DNA of 64,000 nt from CAZABP01 sp964483245 (lineage in GTDB: Bacteria > Planctomycetota > UBA1135 > UBA2386), in the NCBI GenBank assembly GCA_964483245.1, contig CAZABP010000005.1, forward strand, positions 112,825-176,824, read 5' to 3'. Shown here one piece after another: positions 15,801 through 24,720 of the stretch. A program made the position numbers and the translations under genes. The notes under the pieces are model-generated. The model was not told the origin of the DNA and did no database searches. It saw nothing but the letters and a program-made list of their open reading frames with translations. Position 1 is the stretch's first letter; each line of letters starts with the position of its first letter.

Positions 15801-18619
15801 CTGCGCTTGTCGTGCCGGTGGCTGTGGATCCGGACCGTCTGCGCGCCGAGCTCCCGGTCACCGGCCAGCAGCCGGACTTCGACCCGGAGGTCGTCCATCG
15901 CCAGCGCCCCGCTGGCAAGGCCCGCGCGGATCGCATTCGCGAGATCCCGGCGGTCGAAGAACAGCCGCAGCCCGATGCGGTGGCGGTCGAGGCAGATGAT
16001 CCAGCCGGCGCGCACCGGCACCGGCGAGCCGCCATCCACGCGCAGCGTCAGCTGGCGTTCGCGCAGCGGCAGCAGCAGCTGCAGGTTCGGGCCGGTGACG
16101 TCGACCCAGGCACAGCGCGCGCCGCGTTTGGCCTTCAGGTCGATCGTGCCCGGCTGCAGCCGGACGACCTGCATGTTGTCGACCTGCAGCACGTGCCGCG
16201 TCGAGGTCTCACCGTGCGCAGTGCGCACCGTGGCCGTGATCGCGAGCGGTCCATCCAGGTAGCGGCGCGTATCCAGCGGCACGCGCAGCGTTGCGCTCGA
16301 GCCACGCGCCACGACCTGGCCGTCGACCGCCAGCTCGATCTCACGCAGGTCGGGCCCCGCAGCGTTGGCGACCAGCTCGACCACGCGGCGGACCTGCTGG
16401 CCGTCGGCCGGCGTCAGCGCCGGCGGCGGCATCGTCGGGTGCGACACCAGGACGTCGAACTCGACCTGCGCCGTGTTGCCGGCGAAGTCGGTCGCGACGA
16501 CCCGCAGCGTCAACACGCCGTCCGGCCACCGTTGTGCGTCCTCCTGGCCGGACGCCAGCAGGTCGACGCGCGGCTGCGACGCGAACTGCGAGCCGTCCAG
16601 CATCGGCGCCTGCCCGCCGACCGTCTGCACGAGCGACCGCATGCCGCTGCCGACGTCGGTCGCCTGCGCTTCGAACCGGAACATGCCCTGCACCTCGACC
16701 AGTGGCACCGGCGTCAGCACCTGCACGTTCGGCGGCGTGTTGTCGACCGCGAACCCGACCATCGCGCGGCTCTCGTTGCCGGCGCCGTCGGTCGCGATCG
16801 CGACCAGGCTGTGCGCGCCGTCGGTCAATTGCGTCGTGTCCAGCGTCACGGCGACGTCGCCGCTCTGCTGCGATGCGATCGGCTGCCCATCGACGAGCAG
16901 CTGCAGCGTGACGATGCCGCTGCCCGGCGCGACGTCGGCCGCGTTTGCGCGCAGCTCGACGGTGTCGCGCAGCATGGCGCCGGCCTGCGGGCTCTCGATC
17001 TGCAGCAGCGGCGGTGTCGTGTCCAGATTGACCGTGATCGAGCTGCTGGTCGCACGCTGCGTCTCGTCGCTCGCGGTGACCGTGATCCGGTTCAGACCTT
17101 CGACGAGCGGGACGAGGCCGCTGGCCAGGCCGCCACCGGCCGGCAACGTGGCGGCGAGTCCGGCCGGATCGGAAGCAACCGACGTCGGCGTCAGGTCGTC
17201 GACGCGCACGGCGACTGCAGCAGCGCTGCTGCCGGGGCCGTACAGTGCTCCGTCCGCCGGTGCCAGGATCGTGACCACCGGCGCATCGAGGTCGAGCAGC
17301 ACGTTGCGCACGAGCTCGGCGCGGTTGCCAGCGCGGTCGGTCACGACGACGCGCAGCGCGTTCGGACCCGGGACCAACGTGACCGGGATCAACACGGCGC
17401 CGCCGCCGGCCGGCAGGTCGCGTTGCGCGCCACCGGCGACGACCGACGTGGCCGTGAGGTCGCTGACGTCGATCGCGAGCGTCACCGCGGCATCGCCGAG
17501 GATCGCGCCTTCGGCCGGGCTCGGGATCGCGACGATCGGCAGCGACGTGTCGCGCGTCACGGTCACCGAAGCGCCCCCGGCGTTGCCGGCGGTGTCGGTC
17601 GCCGTGACTGCGATCGTGTAGTCGCCGTCGGCGCCATCCAGCGCCACGTCGCCGCTGGCGGTGCCGCCGCCGGCCGGCAGGCTGCCGGTCACGCCGGCCG
17701 GGCTCGAGGCGACCGTGGTCGGACTCTCGTCGACGACGGTCGCGCGCACCGCGACGAGCGCGCTGCCGACGACCATGCCGTCGAGCGGGACGTCGATCGA
17801 GATGACCGGCGGCGTCGTGTCGAACTGCGGCTTCGTCTTGCCGCCCGCACCGGCGGCGAAGATCGCCTGGATCTCGCTCCCTGCGAGCGCGCGGCCGTAG
17901 AGCGTCGGTTCGTCGAGGATGCCGTTCAGGGTCTCCTCGAGGCCGCCGGCGACGCCGGCCAGCTGCAGCGGAGCCGTGCCGTTGAACGGCAGGCGGCCGA
18001 GCCAGGCAAAGCCGGTCTGCACGCCGTTCTGGTAGATCCGCAGCTGCGTGCCGGTTGCGACCTGCTGCACGGTGACCGCGATGTGCACGAACGTCCCGAG
18101 CGGCACCGACGTGCTCGAGATCACCGCCTGCTCGAGCGAGTTGTCGGAGACGACCGCGAACACGCGGCCCGGTGCCGGCACGCCGGTGATCGACGCACCG
18201 GCCGTCGCCGGGAACGTGCCGGAGCTGCGCACGATGCCGATCGCGAACGGGGTGGTCCGGTGCAGCGCCGAACCCTTGTTGATCAGGTAGCTGTGCGCCG
18301 GCCGCAGCGCATCGACGCGCACCCAGCCTTCGAACGTCCAGTTCACGCGCAGGTCGAGCGGTGCCGCGTCAGGCACCGTCACCAGCGAACCCGGTCCGCC
18401 CGGCAGGTAACCCTGCAGCACGCGCGCCGCCGCGAACCCACCCGGCCCGCTCAACGTGCCATCGAGCGCGCTGGGGCCGAAGTCCGCCGCGTTGCCGTCG
18501 AACGCCCACCATCCGGTCAGACCGGCTGGTGGGGGAATCGAACCCTGCGCAGCGAGTCCGCCCGTGAGCAGACCAGCCGCGAGCAGCGCTCCCACGCGCC
18601 TCGCGTACCCGTTTCCCAT
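15797..18619 (-). CDS. Secreted LamG-like / Ig-like repeat protein
   Basis: A 940-aa exported protein. A signal peptide ends at about residue 25 (GGLAAQG). Residues 30-225 form a concanavalin/LamG-like domain (GLTGWWAFDGNAADFGPSALDGTL ... ILDEPTLYGRALAGSEIQAIFAAG), the laminin-G3 pattern. Then come five or six Ig-like units, each opening DTTPPVISI/DAPVVTI and closing with TATDTAGN-type strands, up to about 690. The rest is beta-rich and ends with a basic tail. It is likely an adhesin or carbohydrate-binding surface protein. It lacks a recognisable cell-wall or PEP-CTERM anchor. It is coupled to the downstream HEAT-like gene. Confidence 0.88.
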   Translation of the reverse strand: MGNGYARRVGALLAAGLLTGGLAAQGSIPPPAGLTGWWAFDGNAADFGPSALDGTLSGPGGFAAARVLQGYLPGGPGSLVTVPDAAPLDLRVNWTFEGWVRVDALRPAHSYLINKGSALHRTTPFAIGIVRSSGTFPATAGASITGVPAPGRVFAVVSDNSLEQAVISSTSVPLGTFVHIAVTVQQVATGTQLRIYQNGVQTGFAWLGRLPFNGTAPLQLAGVAGGLEETLNGILDEPTLYGRALAGSEIQAIFAAGAGGKTKPQFDTTPPVISIDVPLDGMVVGSALVAVRATVVDESPTTVASSPAGVTGSLPAGGGTASGDVALDGADGDYTIAVTATDTAGNAGGASVTVTRDTSLPIVAIPSPAEGAILGDAAVTLAIDVSDLTATSVVAGGAQRDLPAGGGAVLIPVTLVPGPNALRVVVTDRAGNRAELVRNVLLDLDAPVVTILAPADGALYGPGSSAAAVAVRVDDLTPTSVASDPAGLAATLPAGGGLASGLVPLVEGLNRITVTASDETQRATSSSITVNLDTTPPLLQIESPQAGAMLRDTVELRANAADVAPGSGIVTLQLLVDGQPIASQQSGDVAVTLDTTQLTDGAHSLVAIATDGAGNESRAMVGFAVDNTPPNVQVLTPVPLVEVQGMFRFEAQATDVGSGMRSLVQTVGGQAPMLDGSQFASQPRVDLLASGQEDAQRWPDGVLTLRVVATDFAGNTAQVEFDVLVSHPTMPPPALTPADGQQVRRVVELVANAAGPDLREIELAVDGQVVARGSSATLRVPLDTRRYLDGPLAITATVRTAHGETSTRHVLQVDNMQVVRLQPGTIDLKAKRGARCAWVDVTGPNLQLLLPLRERQLTLRVDGGSPVPVRAGWIICLDRHRIGLRLFFDRRDLANAIRAGLASGALAMDDLRVEVRLLAGDRELGAQTVRIHSHRHDKRR

Positions 18620-18760
18620 GTTCCGTGCTCCCGGCGGGGAGTGTACGGATCCACTGCACCCCGGGTCGGCACGAGTTGCGGGTGCAGCAGGCAGCGCCGA
18701 TGCCAGCGGCGCAAGCCGGGTCCCGGAGCGGGACTCGGCAGCCGCGGCGGCGGCGGCCGT

Positions 18761-19060
18761 CTACTCCATTGCGAACGGGTTCGGCGGCGGACCCTTGGGG
18801 TCCTCCTGATCGATCTGCTCGCGCGCGCGGTCGAACAGCTTCTGCTGCTCGGTGCTGGCGCGCTTGGCCGTCTCGTTCGCGTCGCGGAACATGTCGTCGA
18901 GCCGCTCCGCCTCGCGCTTGTGCTTGTCGAGCAGCGTGTCGAGATCACCGCCGCCGAGCCGTTCTTCCGGCCGCATCGCACGTGCCCGGCCACTTCGCGT
19001 GTTGATCTCGATCCGCTTGCCGCAGCAGGGGCAGTCGAGCTGGTAGAGATCTTTCGGCAT
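18761..19060 (-). CDS. Small zinc-ribbon-like protein
   Basis: A 99-aa cytosolic protein of unknown function. The N-terminus has a CPCC cluster (C10, C12, C13) followed by GKRIEINTRSG, half of a zinc ribbon. Residues 40-80 form a charged helix (KHKREAERLDDMFRDANETAKRASTEQQKLFDRAREQ) that could be a coiled coil, and the end is proline-rich. ATG at 19060 is chosen because AGGAG lies 5-6 nt upstream; a GTG two codons earlier is also open. It is divergent from the ECF sigma gene, with 79 bp between the starts. Confidence 0.72.
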   Translation of the reverse strand: MPKDLYQLDCPCCGKRIEINTRSGRARAMRPEERLGGGDLDTLLDKHKREAERLDDMFRDANETAKRASTEQQKLFDRAREQIDQEDPKGPPPNPFAME

Positions 19061-19103
19061 CGTCACTCCTACGCGCCGGGAGGCCCGGGCTGCAGGGATT
19101 CGT

Positions 19104-19109
19104 TATCCT
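19104..19109 (+). promoter_or_regulatory. -10-like element upstream of the ECF sigma gene
   Basis: TATCCT lies 30 nt before the GTG at 19140, in the divergent spacer shared with the zinc-ribbon gene. There is no clear -35. It could equally be recognised by an alternative sigma factor. Confidence 0.35.
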
Positions 19110-19139
19110 GGCCGCCGCAGGGCGACAAGCAGCACGCGA

Positions 19140-19829
19140 GTGGCGGACTTCCAACCACGGATCGAGACCGAGGGAACCCGGGTGCCGGGCGGGCGTCTTC
19201 CCCCCGCCTTCGAGGTGGAGCCGGTCGCGGAGCCGCCGCAGAGCCAGCCGGAGCCGGTGGATCCGGATGTCGAGCGGGCGATGCGCGGTGATCACGATGC
19301 GTTCCGCAACCTCGTCGAACGACACCAGAAGAGGATCTTCGGACTCGTGTTACGGATGCTGCGCTGCGATCGGGACACTGCTGCCGACCTGACCCAGGAG
19401 GTGTTCCTGCGCATGTTCCGCGGCCTGCCCGGCTTCGACGGCAGCGCGCGGTTCGTGGCCTGGATCCACAAGATCACGGTCAACCTCTGCATCAGCGAGT
19501 ACCGCCGCCGGCGCGCCGGCAAGCGCGCGGGGCTGACGCTGTCGCTCGATGCGCCGCTCGCCGGCACCGAGGACCTGCGGCTCGATCCGCCGGGGCGCGA
19601 GCGGCAGCCGCATGAACGGATCCACGACGGGGATGCGCGGCGGGCCGTCGAAGCGGCCGTCGCCGACCTGCCCGAGGAGTTCCGGCACGCCGTGCTGCTC
19701 CGGGATCTGCAGGGGCTGTCGTACGAGGAGATCGGCGAGATCCTCGATGTGCCGCCCGGCACCGTGCGCTCGCGGATCCACCGCGGGCGGTTGATCCTGC
19801 AGCAGCGATTGGAGGCTTTCCGGCCATGA
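19140..19829 (+). CDS. ECF-type RNA polymerase sigma factor
   Basis: A 229-aa RpoE-like sigma factor. After an unstructured Pro/Glu-rich 40-residue extension, sigma region 2 runs about 43-120 (AMRGDHDAFRNLVERHQ, AADLTQEVFLRMFRGL, FVAWIHKITVNLCISEYRRRR). Sigma region 4 runs about 168-225 (DLPEEFRHAVLLRDLQGLSYEEIGEILDVPPGTVRSRIHRGR). It would direct RNA polymerase to -35/-10 promoters of a stress-type regulon. The ATG of the next gene overlaps its stop, the usual sigma/anti-sigma arrangement. It starts with GTG and has no SD. Confidence 0.93.
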   Translation: MADFQPRIETEGTRVPGGRLPPAFEVEPVAEPPQSQPEPVDPDVERAMRGDHDAFRNLVERHQKRIFGLVLRMLRCDRDTAADLTQEVFLRMFRGLPGFDGSARFVAWIHKITVNLCISEYRRRRAGKRAGLTLSLDAPLAGTEDLRLDPPGRERQPHERIHDGDARRAVEAAVADLPEEFRHAVLLRDLQGLSYEEIGEILDVPPGTVRSRIHRGRLILQQRLEAFRP

Positions 19830-21466
19830 GCGATCGGTTCGCTGGCGACGACCGGGATCTGCGCCCCGTGTTCGATCCGTTCGAGCTGCAGTTGTGCGAC
19901 TGGGTCGACGGGCGGCTCCCGCCGGAGGAACGGCGTGAGTTCGAAGCCCAGCTCGCCGCCGATCCGCGGCTGGCCGAGCGCGCGCGGCGCTACCGCGCGA
20001 CGGTCGAGCGCGTGCGCGGCGGGTTCGAGGAGGTGGCACCACCGGCTGGACTCGCCGATGCCGTGCTCACGCAACTGCGCCGCGAGCAGCGCCCGCCCGG
20101 CCGCGCGCGTTGGCCGCTGTTCGCGAGCCTGGCGGCGGCCGCGGCGGTCGTTGCTGCCCTGGTCGGAACCTGGCAGGCCTCGCGGTCGGACGGACCGCGC
20201 GGTCCGGACCCGGAGCAGCAGCAGATCGCGCGGTTCGATCGTGCCGAGACCGACGATGCGCGTGCGAAGGATGCGCCCGTCGGCGACGGCGCGGTGGACG
20301 AACTGCGCCGCGTGCTGCGCGACTCGGCGGGCACCGAGTCACGCGCGGAGCAGCCGCTGCTCGACCAGGACATGCAGCAGCCGAGTGTGGGGGTGGAGCT
20401 CGGCGAGCGTCCGGCCGCGGACCCGCAGCTGGTCCAAGAGGGGGCGAAGAAGGCCGAGAAACTCGGCAAGGCCGGAGCGCCGCTCGCGGAGGCGGAGCCG
20501 GAGTCGAAGCCGACACTGGAACCATCCCCGTCGATCGTCGTGCCGCCTTCCGAACAGGCATGGAACGAGACCGGCGCGGGCGTGCCGCCGCTGCGGCGCG
20601 ACGCAGGGGCACGCGGCGCCGACGATTTCCTCGTGCTGTCGTTGGTCCCCGACGCGACGCGGCCCGGCGCGCGCGATCCGGACAAGGACGTGTTCTTCGG
20701 GGCGTCGGTGACGCAGCTTTCCGCGCAGGCCAGTTCCGAAGAGATCGTGCGCGTGCTGCGCGACCAGCTGAGCCGCCAGCCGGCCGACGCGCTGCGCGAC
20801 GAGCAGGCGGATCAGCGCCTCTACCGCGCCGGCGAAGCGCCCGGCGCCAGCCCGACGAACCCGCCGGCGGAGCCTGCGTCGCCGGACCAGAAGCGCCAGC
20901 TCGGCTTCCCGCAGCAGCCGCCTGCCGCGCCGCTCGCGCTGCAGACGACGGCGCGGGTCGTCATCGAACCGGTCGAGCCAGCCGCGCCGGCGCCGCAATC
21001 GCAGACTGCGACGCCGCGCGACGCGCCGCAGGCGCCGGCTTCCGGCCGCGCCGGTGGGGAACGCAAGGAAGCCGAACGCACGCAGCCCGAACGCACGGAG
21101 CCAGCGCGCGAGGAGACCGCACAGGCGGACCGCGCGGCGCGCGAGCAGGTACCACAGACCCGGACCGGCTACGCGACGCTGCCGGACCGCACATTCCGCG
21201 TGCGCGGCCCGGTGCCGGAAGTGGAGAAGTTCATCCGCGAAGTCGTGCTGCGCGCGCCGCAGCTGCAGCAGCGCGTCGAAGTCTCCCGGCTTCGGGTCGA
21301 GCCACAGCAGCAGCCGCAACCGCAGGACGAGGAGGCCAGGCGCCGCAGCGGTGCCGACGCCGGCGGGGGTGCTACGGGCGCGACGCGGCTGCGGCAGGCA
21401 CCGGCACCGCAAGCGCCGGACGGCGCAGAGATCGTCGAGATCCTCGTCGTGCTGCGTGGGGGGTGA
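19826..21466 (+). CDS. Putative transmembrane anti-sigma factor with a long disordered tail
   Basis: A 546-aa partner of the preceding ECF sigma factor. Residues 15-90 form the cytosolic anti-sigma-like helix set (ELQLCDWVDGRLPPEERREFEAQLAADPRLAERARRYRATVE). This resembles the ASD fold, but only one cysteine is present, so the zinc-binding HxxxCxxC is absent. One membrane helix spans about 96-116. The remaining 430 residues are periplasmic, Pro/Gln/Ala/Glu-rich and mostly disordered, with a more ordered block near the end (RTGYATLPDRTFRVRGPVPEVEKFIREVVLRAPQLQQRVEVSRL) that may be a sensing module. ATGA overlap fixes the start. The sigma pairing is inference from context. Confidence 0.75.
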   Translation: MSDRFAGDDRDLRPVFDPFELQLCDWVDGRLPPEERREFEAQLAADPRLAERARRYRATVERVRGGFEEVAPPAGLADAVLTQLRREQRPPGRARWPLFASLAAAAAVVAALVGTWQASRSDGPRGPDPEQQQIARFDRAETDDARAKDAPVGDGAVDELRRVLRDSAGTESRAEQPLLDQDMQQPSVGVELGERPAADPQLVQEGAKKAEKLGKAGAPLAEAEPESKPTLEPSPSIVVPPSEQAWNETGAGVPPLRRDAGARGADDFLVLSLVPDATRPGARDPDKDVFFGASVTQLSAQASSEEIVRVLRDQLSRQPADALRDEQADQRLYRAGEAPGASPTNPPAEPASPDQKRQLGFPQQPPAAPLALQTTARVVIEPVEPAAPAPQSQTATPRDAPQAPASGRAGGERKEAERTQPERTEPAREETAQADRAAREQVPQTRTGYATLPDRTFRVRGPVPEVEKFIREVVLRAPQLQQRVEVSRLRVEPQQQPQPQDEEARRRSGADAGGGATGATRLRQAPAPQAPDGAEIVEILVVLRGG

Positions 21467-21538
21467 GCTGCACCGTCGGAGAATCCTCGCGGCACGCGAG
21501 GACTCTTCGGCGCGACAGCACCCGCGGAGCGGATCGCG

Positions 21539-24500
21539 CTACTGCAGCCCGCGCGCCGGCATCCCCTTCTGGTCGGACAACCGGATGAACACCGTTCCGT
21601 CACCGAGCGCTTCGACCGTGATCTCGTGCGCGCCCGGCGTGAAGCGGACCAGCGTCGCGTCGCTGTCCGGCATCGCGAGCAGGCCGACTTCGCGCGAGAA
21701 GACCTCCTTGCCGTCCACCAACACGCGCAGACCGCAGTCGGAACCGGTGCGCAGCACGTGCTCCGCTTCCGCTTCGGCCTGGACCGTGAACTTCAACCGC
21801 TCGCCGCGGCGCATCCGGAATGAACTGTCCTCCGCGCGGCGCGGCTGACCCTGCGCGTCCTGCGCGGTGGTCAGGAACTCCGTCCGCAACACCTTGCCGC
21901 CGACCGCCTCGAACGCACGGAGCGCCTCGTCGAACGCGCCCTGCTGCCAGAACGCGGCGGTCTTCAGCGTCGACGGCCCGGCGCGCTGGCAGCCGTAGTC
22001 GAGCAACAACTCGGCGTGTGCCGGAGCGCCATCCGACGTCCGCAGCAGCGCGAGCAGATCCTCGATGCGCCACGGTGCGCCGGTGTCGACGAGCGTGACC
22101 GCCTCGCCGCGGACGAGCTCCGCCATCGCACGGCGGTTGGTCAGCACCAACGTGCGCGCGTCTGCGGCCGCTTGCAGCGGCGGCCAGGCGATCGCGGTCG
22201 GCGCATCCGCCGGCAGGAACGCTTCCTTGTCCGGCGCCCAGAACTCCCGCTCGTCGATGACGCGCCCTTCCGGCCACAGGTAACGCACGAACATCGTGCC
22301 CATCGCGTTCAGGCCGACGTCGTAGTAACCCTTCGCCGGCGAGCCGCTGACGAGCTCCATCCGGAACGCGAGCCGGCGGTGCTCGGCGTTCGGATCCCGC
22401 TGCTCCTCCGGCTTCTTCTCCTTGTTCGCCTCGAGCTCCTCCTTGTTGAGCGGCTCGTGGATCTCGCGCATGTAGATGTCGAGCTGCCGCCCGTCCTTCT
22501 TCAGCGCCTTCAGCGTCACGAACGTGGCGCCGTTGGGCATCCGCAACTCCGCGCGGATGTCGTTGTTGTCCCAGTTCGGCACTGCGATCGCGCGGATCCC
22601 GTGCACGGCATACAGCGCCGCGTCGAGATTGACGCCGAGCAGATGCGGGTGCGCGCGCGCGAGGCCGCGGCCGGTGCCGTCCGGCAGGCCGCCGACCGGC
22701 AGGCCGTCCGGGGCGTACAGGTCCGCCCATTCGCCGGCCGGCGTTGCCATCGCGAGCATCGCGTCGAACGCTTCGAGGCGCCGGATCGCGTCGCGCTCGC
22801 AGAGCGCGGTCACCAGCATCGCCTGCACGTCGCCGGTCGCGTAACCGCAGGTCGGCGTCGTGCCGATCCGCGCGCCATCGCGCCAGAGCCGGCTCAGCGA
22901 GTTGCGCAGGTTGTCGCGGCTGCGCTCACCGGTCGGGAACGTCCAGCCGATCCACAGCGGGAACAGGTTCAGGTTCGCGACCGGCACGCGGTGCGGCTGG
23001 TCGCTGATCATCGAGATCGCCGGCGCGAAGTGCTGCTCCTGCTCGAGCCAGTAGCGCTTCTCGAGCGCGTTCATGATCGGGAACGAACGCTCGGTGTAGA
23101 CCTGGCTCGGGCGCCGTGCCGGCCCCTCGCCGGCCCACTTCTCCGGGTGCTGCTTGCGGTCCAGCCCGTCGACCATCTCACCGACCGCCTGCACCGCGAG
23201 GAGGAACATCGTCCCGCTGGCGAACGACCAGGCGCGGCGGTCGTGCGCGGCGTTCTCGGCGATCAGCATGCTGCCGTCCCCGATCGGCTGCGGGAACTGC
23301 GCCAGCAGCGTGCCGTGCAGCACGCTCTCGCTGCCGTCGAACGGGATCAGGTCGTCCTTCGCGCGCGGGACGCGCTTGAGGCAGGCCTCGATCAGCGGCC
23401 AGTGCGCCTGGATCAGCTCCGCGTCGTGCGTCGTGCGCCAGTACCAGAAGTGCTGCAGCAGCACCCACAGCGGCAGATCGCTGGCCGGCACCCCGAGCTT
23501 GTTCCAGTCCGGCTTGTTGCTGCCGGGCGTGAACGCGAGCGGCAGGCGCGCGGGCACCGTGCCACCGCCGCCGATCGAGCGGAACCACCACTGCAGGATC
23601 GCCTTGGCGTCGTCCCACATGTTGGCGCGCAGGAACGTCAGCAGCGGGCCGACGCTGTCGCGGATCGTCGCCTCGCGGCGGCCGAGCATCGGGATCACCA
23701 GGCCGCTGCGCTCGTCGCGCTGGCAGACCGTCGCCACCTTCACGTCGCCGACCAGATCGGTCAGCTTGAAGTGGTCGCTGTCGAGCTCGAACGAGCCGGC
23801 CAGCCGTTGCTGCCACCACTGCAGCGTCTGCTGGGCGAGCTGCTGCGCCGACGCGACGTCGACCGTGGCCGGCTCGAGTCCGCCCGGCGTGCCGAACGTG
23901 ATCGTCAGCAGCGCGCGGTGCGAGGCGCCCGGCGCGAGCGCCGGCAGCGCGGCCAGGCAGCCGTTGCCGGATGCCTTGCCACCGCTCAGCTCGTAGCGCG
24001 CGACGTGGCTGTGCCCCTGCGTGTCGATCCGCTCGAGCAACGCGGCACCTTCCGGTGCCAGGGTGCCGTCGGCGATCGCGGCCAGCTCGAGGCCGGCGGC
24101 CGGTGCGGTGCCGGTGTTGACGACGTCGACGACGGCGACGATGCGTGCCGGGGCCGGCGGTGGTGCGAACGCGAGCATCCGCAGCGCGAGCCCGTCGGCC
24201 TCACGGTCCTCGGTCGCGACGATGCCGGCGTTGCGGATCCGGCGGACGCGCTGCTCGGACAGCGGCAGTTCGGTGCCGTTGCGGCGGAGCACCAACGTCA
24301 CGGCGCCGAACGACTTCTGCTCGTCGGTGCCACCCCCGAGCGCACCGTAGTCCGGCCCGACCATCCCGCCGATCCAGGCTGCGCGCGCGCCGAGTCCGAG
24401 CACGCCGAACGCGCGCCCGTTCCCGATCACGAAGGCGCCGCGGCGCCGCAGGTCCGGCGTCGCCCCTTCGTATTTCGTGTCCTGCGCCCACGCCGATTGC

Positions 24501-24634
24501 TCCTGCAGCGCCGGCAGCTCCTGCGCGAGCGGGACTGGAATCGGTTGCGGCCGGACCGCGGTGGAGGCCGAGGGGCCGGAGATCTGGGCCAGGGAGGTGG
24601 CTGCCAACAGCAGCGGCGTGAGCAGACGGAGCAT
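21539..24634 (-). CDS. Secreted six-hairpin glycosidase-like protein
   Basis: A 1,031-aa exported protein with a signal peptide (MLRLLTPLLLAATSLAQ). An N-terminal beta-sandwich region (about 40-290) is followed by an alpha/alpha-barrel-type stretch (about 300-700) with aromatic-rich helices such as ADLPLWVLLQHFWYWRTTHDAELIQAHWPLIEACLKRV. The arrangement resembles six-hairpin glycosidases, debranching enzymes and phosphorylase-like GH families. The C-terminal third is beta-rich and contains the charged KKPEEQRDPNAE linker. I cannot assign a GH family or confirm catalytic acids. The ATG at 24634 begins the signal peptide; the frame is open further upstream, but that part reads as random. Divergent from the MFS gene. 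Confidence 0.75.
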   Translation of the reverse strand: MLRLLTPLLLAATSLAQISGPSASTAVRPQPIPVPLAQELPALQEQSAWAQDTKYEGATPDLRRRGAFVIGNGRAFGVLGLGARAAWIGGMVGPDYGALGGGTDEQKSFGAVTLVLRRNGTELPLSEQRVRRIRNAGIVATEDREADGLALRMLAFAPPPAPARIVAVVDVVNTGTAPAAGLELAAIADGTLAPEGAALLERIDTQGHSHVARYELSGGKASGNGCLAALPALAPGASHRALLTITFGTPGGLEPATVDVASAQQLAQQTLQWWQQRLAGSFELDSDHFKLTDLVGDVKVATVCQRDERSGLVIPMLGRREATIRDSVGPLLTFLRANMWDDAKAILQWWFRSIGGGGTVPARLPLAFTPGSNKPDWNKLGVPASDLPLWVLLQHFWYWRTTHDAELIQAHWPLIEACLKRVPRAKDDLIPFDGSESVLHGTLLAQFPQPIGDGSMLIAENAAHDRRAWSFASGTMFLLAVQAVGEMVDGLDRKQHPEKWAGEGPARRPSQVYTERSFPIMNALEKRYWLEQEQHFAPAISMISDQPHRVPVANLNLFPLWIGWTFPTGERSRDNLRNSLSRLWRDGARIGTTPTCGYATGDVQAMLVTALCERDAIRRLEAFDAMLAMATPAGEWADLYAPDGLPVGGLPDGTGRGLARAHPHLLGVNLDAALYAVHGIRAIAVPNWDNNDIRAELRMPNGATFVTLKALKKDGRQLDIYMREIHEPLNKEELEANKEKKPEEQRDPNAEHRRLAFRMELVSGSPAKGYYDVGLNAMGTMFVRYLWPEGRVIDEREFWAPDKEAFLPADAPTAIAWPPLQAAADARTLVLTNRRAMAELVRGEAVTLVDTGAPWRIEDLLALLRTSDGAPAHAELLLDYGCQRAGPSTLKTAAFWQQGAFDEALRAFEAVGGKVLRTEFLTTAQDAQGQPRRAEDSSFRMRRGERLKFTVQAEAEAEHVLRTGSDCGLRVLVDGKEVFSREVGLLAMPDSDATLVRFTPGAHEITVEALGDGTVFIRLSDQKGMPARGLQ

Positions 24635-24720
24635 CGGGATCCGCGGGTGGAGGGGAGGGCGCACGACGATCCTCGCCGCGCGTCGCTCCCAGTCTTGCAG
24701 AGCCGGGCCCCCGGCGCAAA

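Noticed and set aside
15812..19291. Very long plus-strand open frame opposite the LamG-like gene
   Set aside because: Composition is almost all Arg, Asp, Gln, His and Ala with no domain. It is the antisense of a GC-rich gene whose third positions avoid stops.
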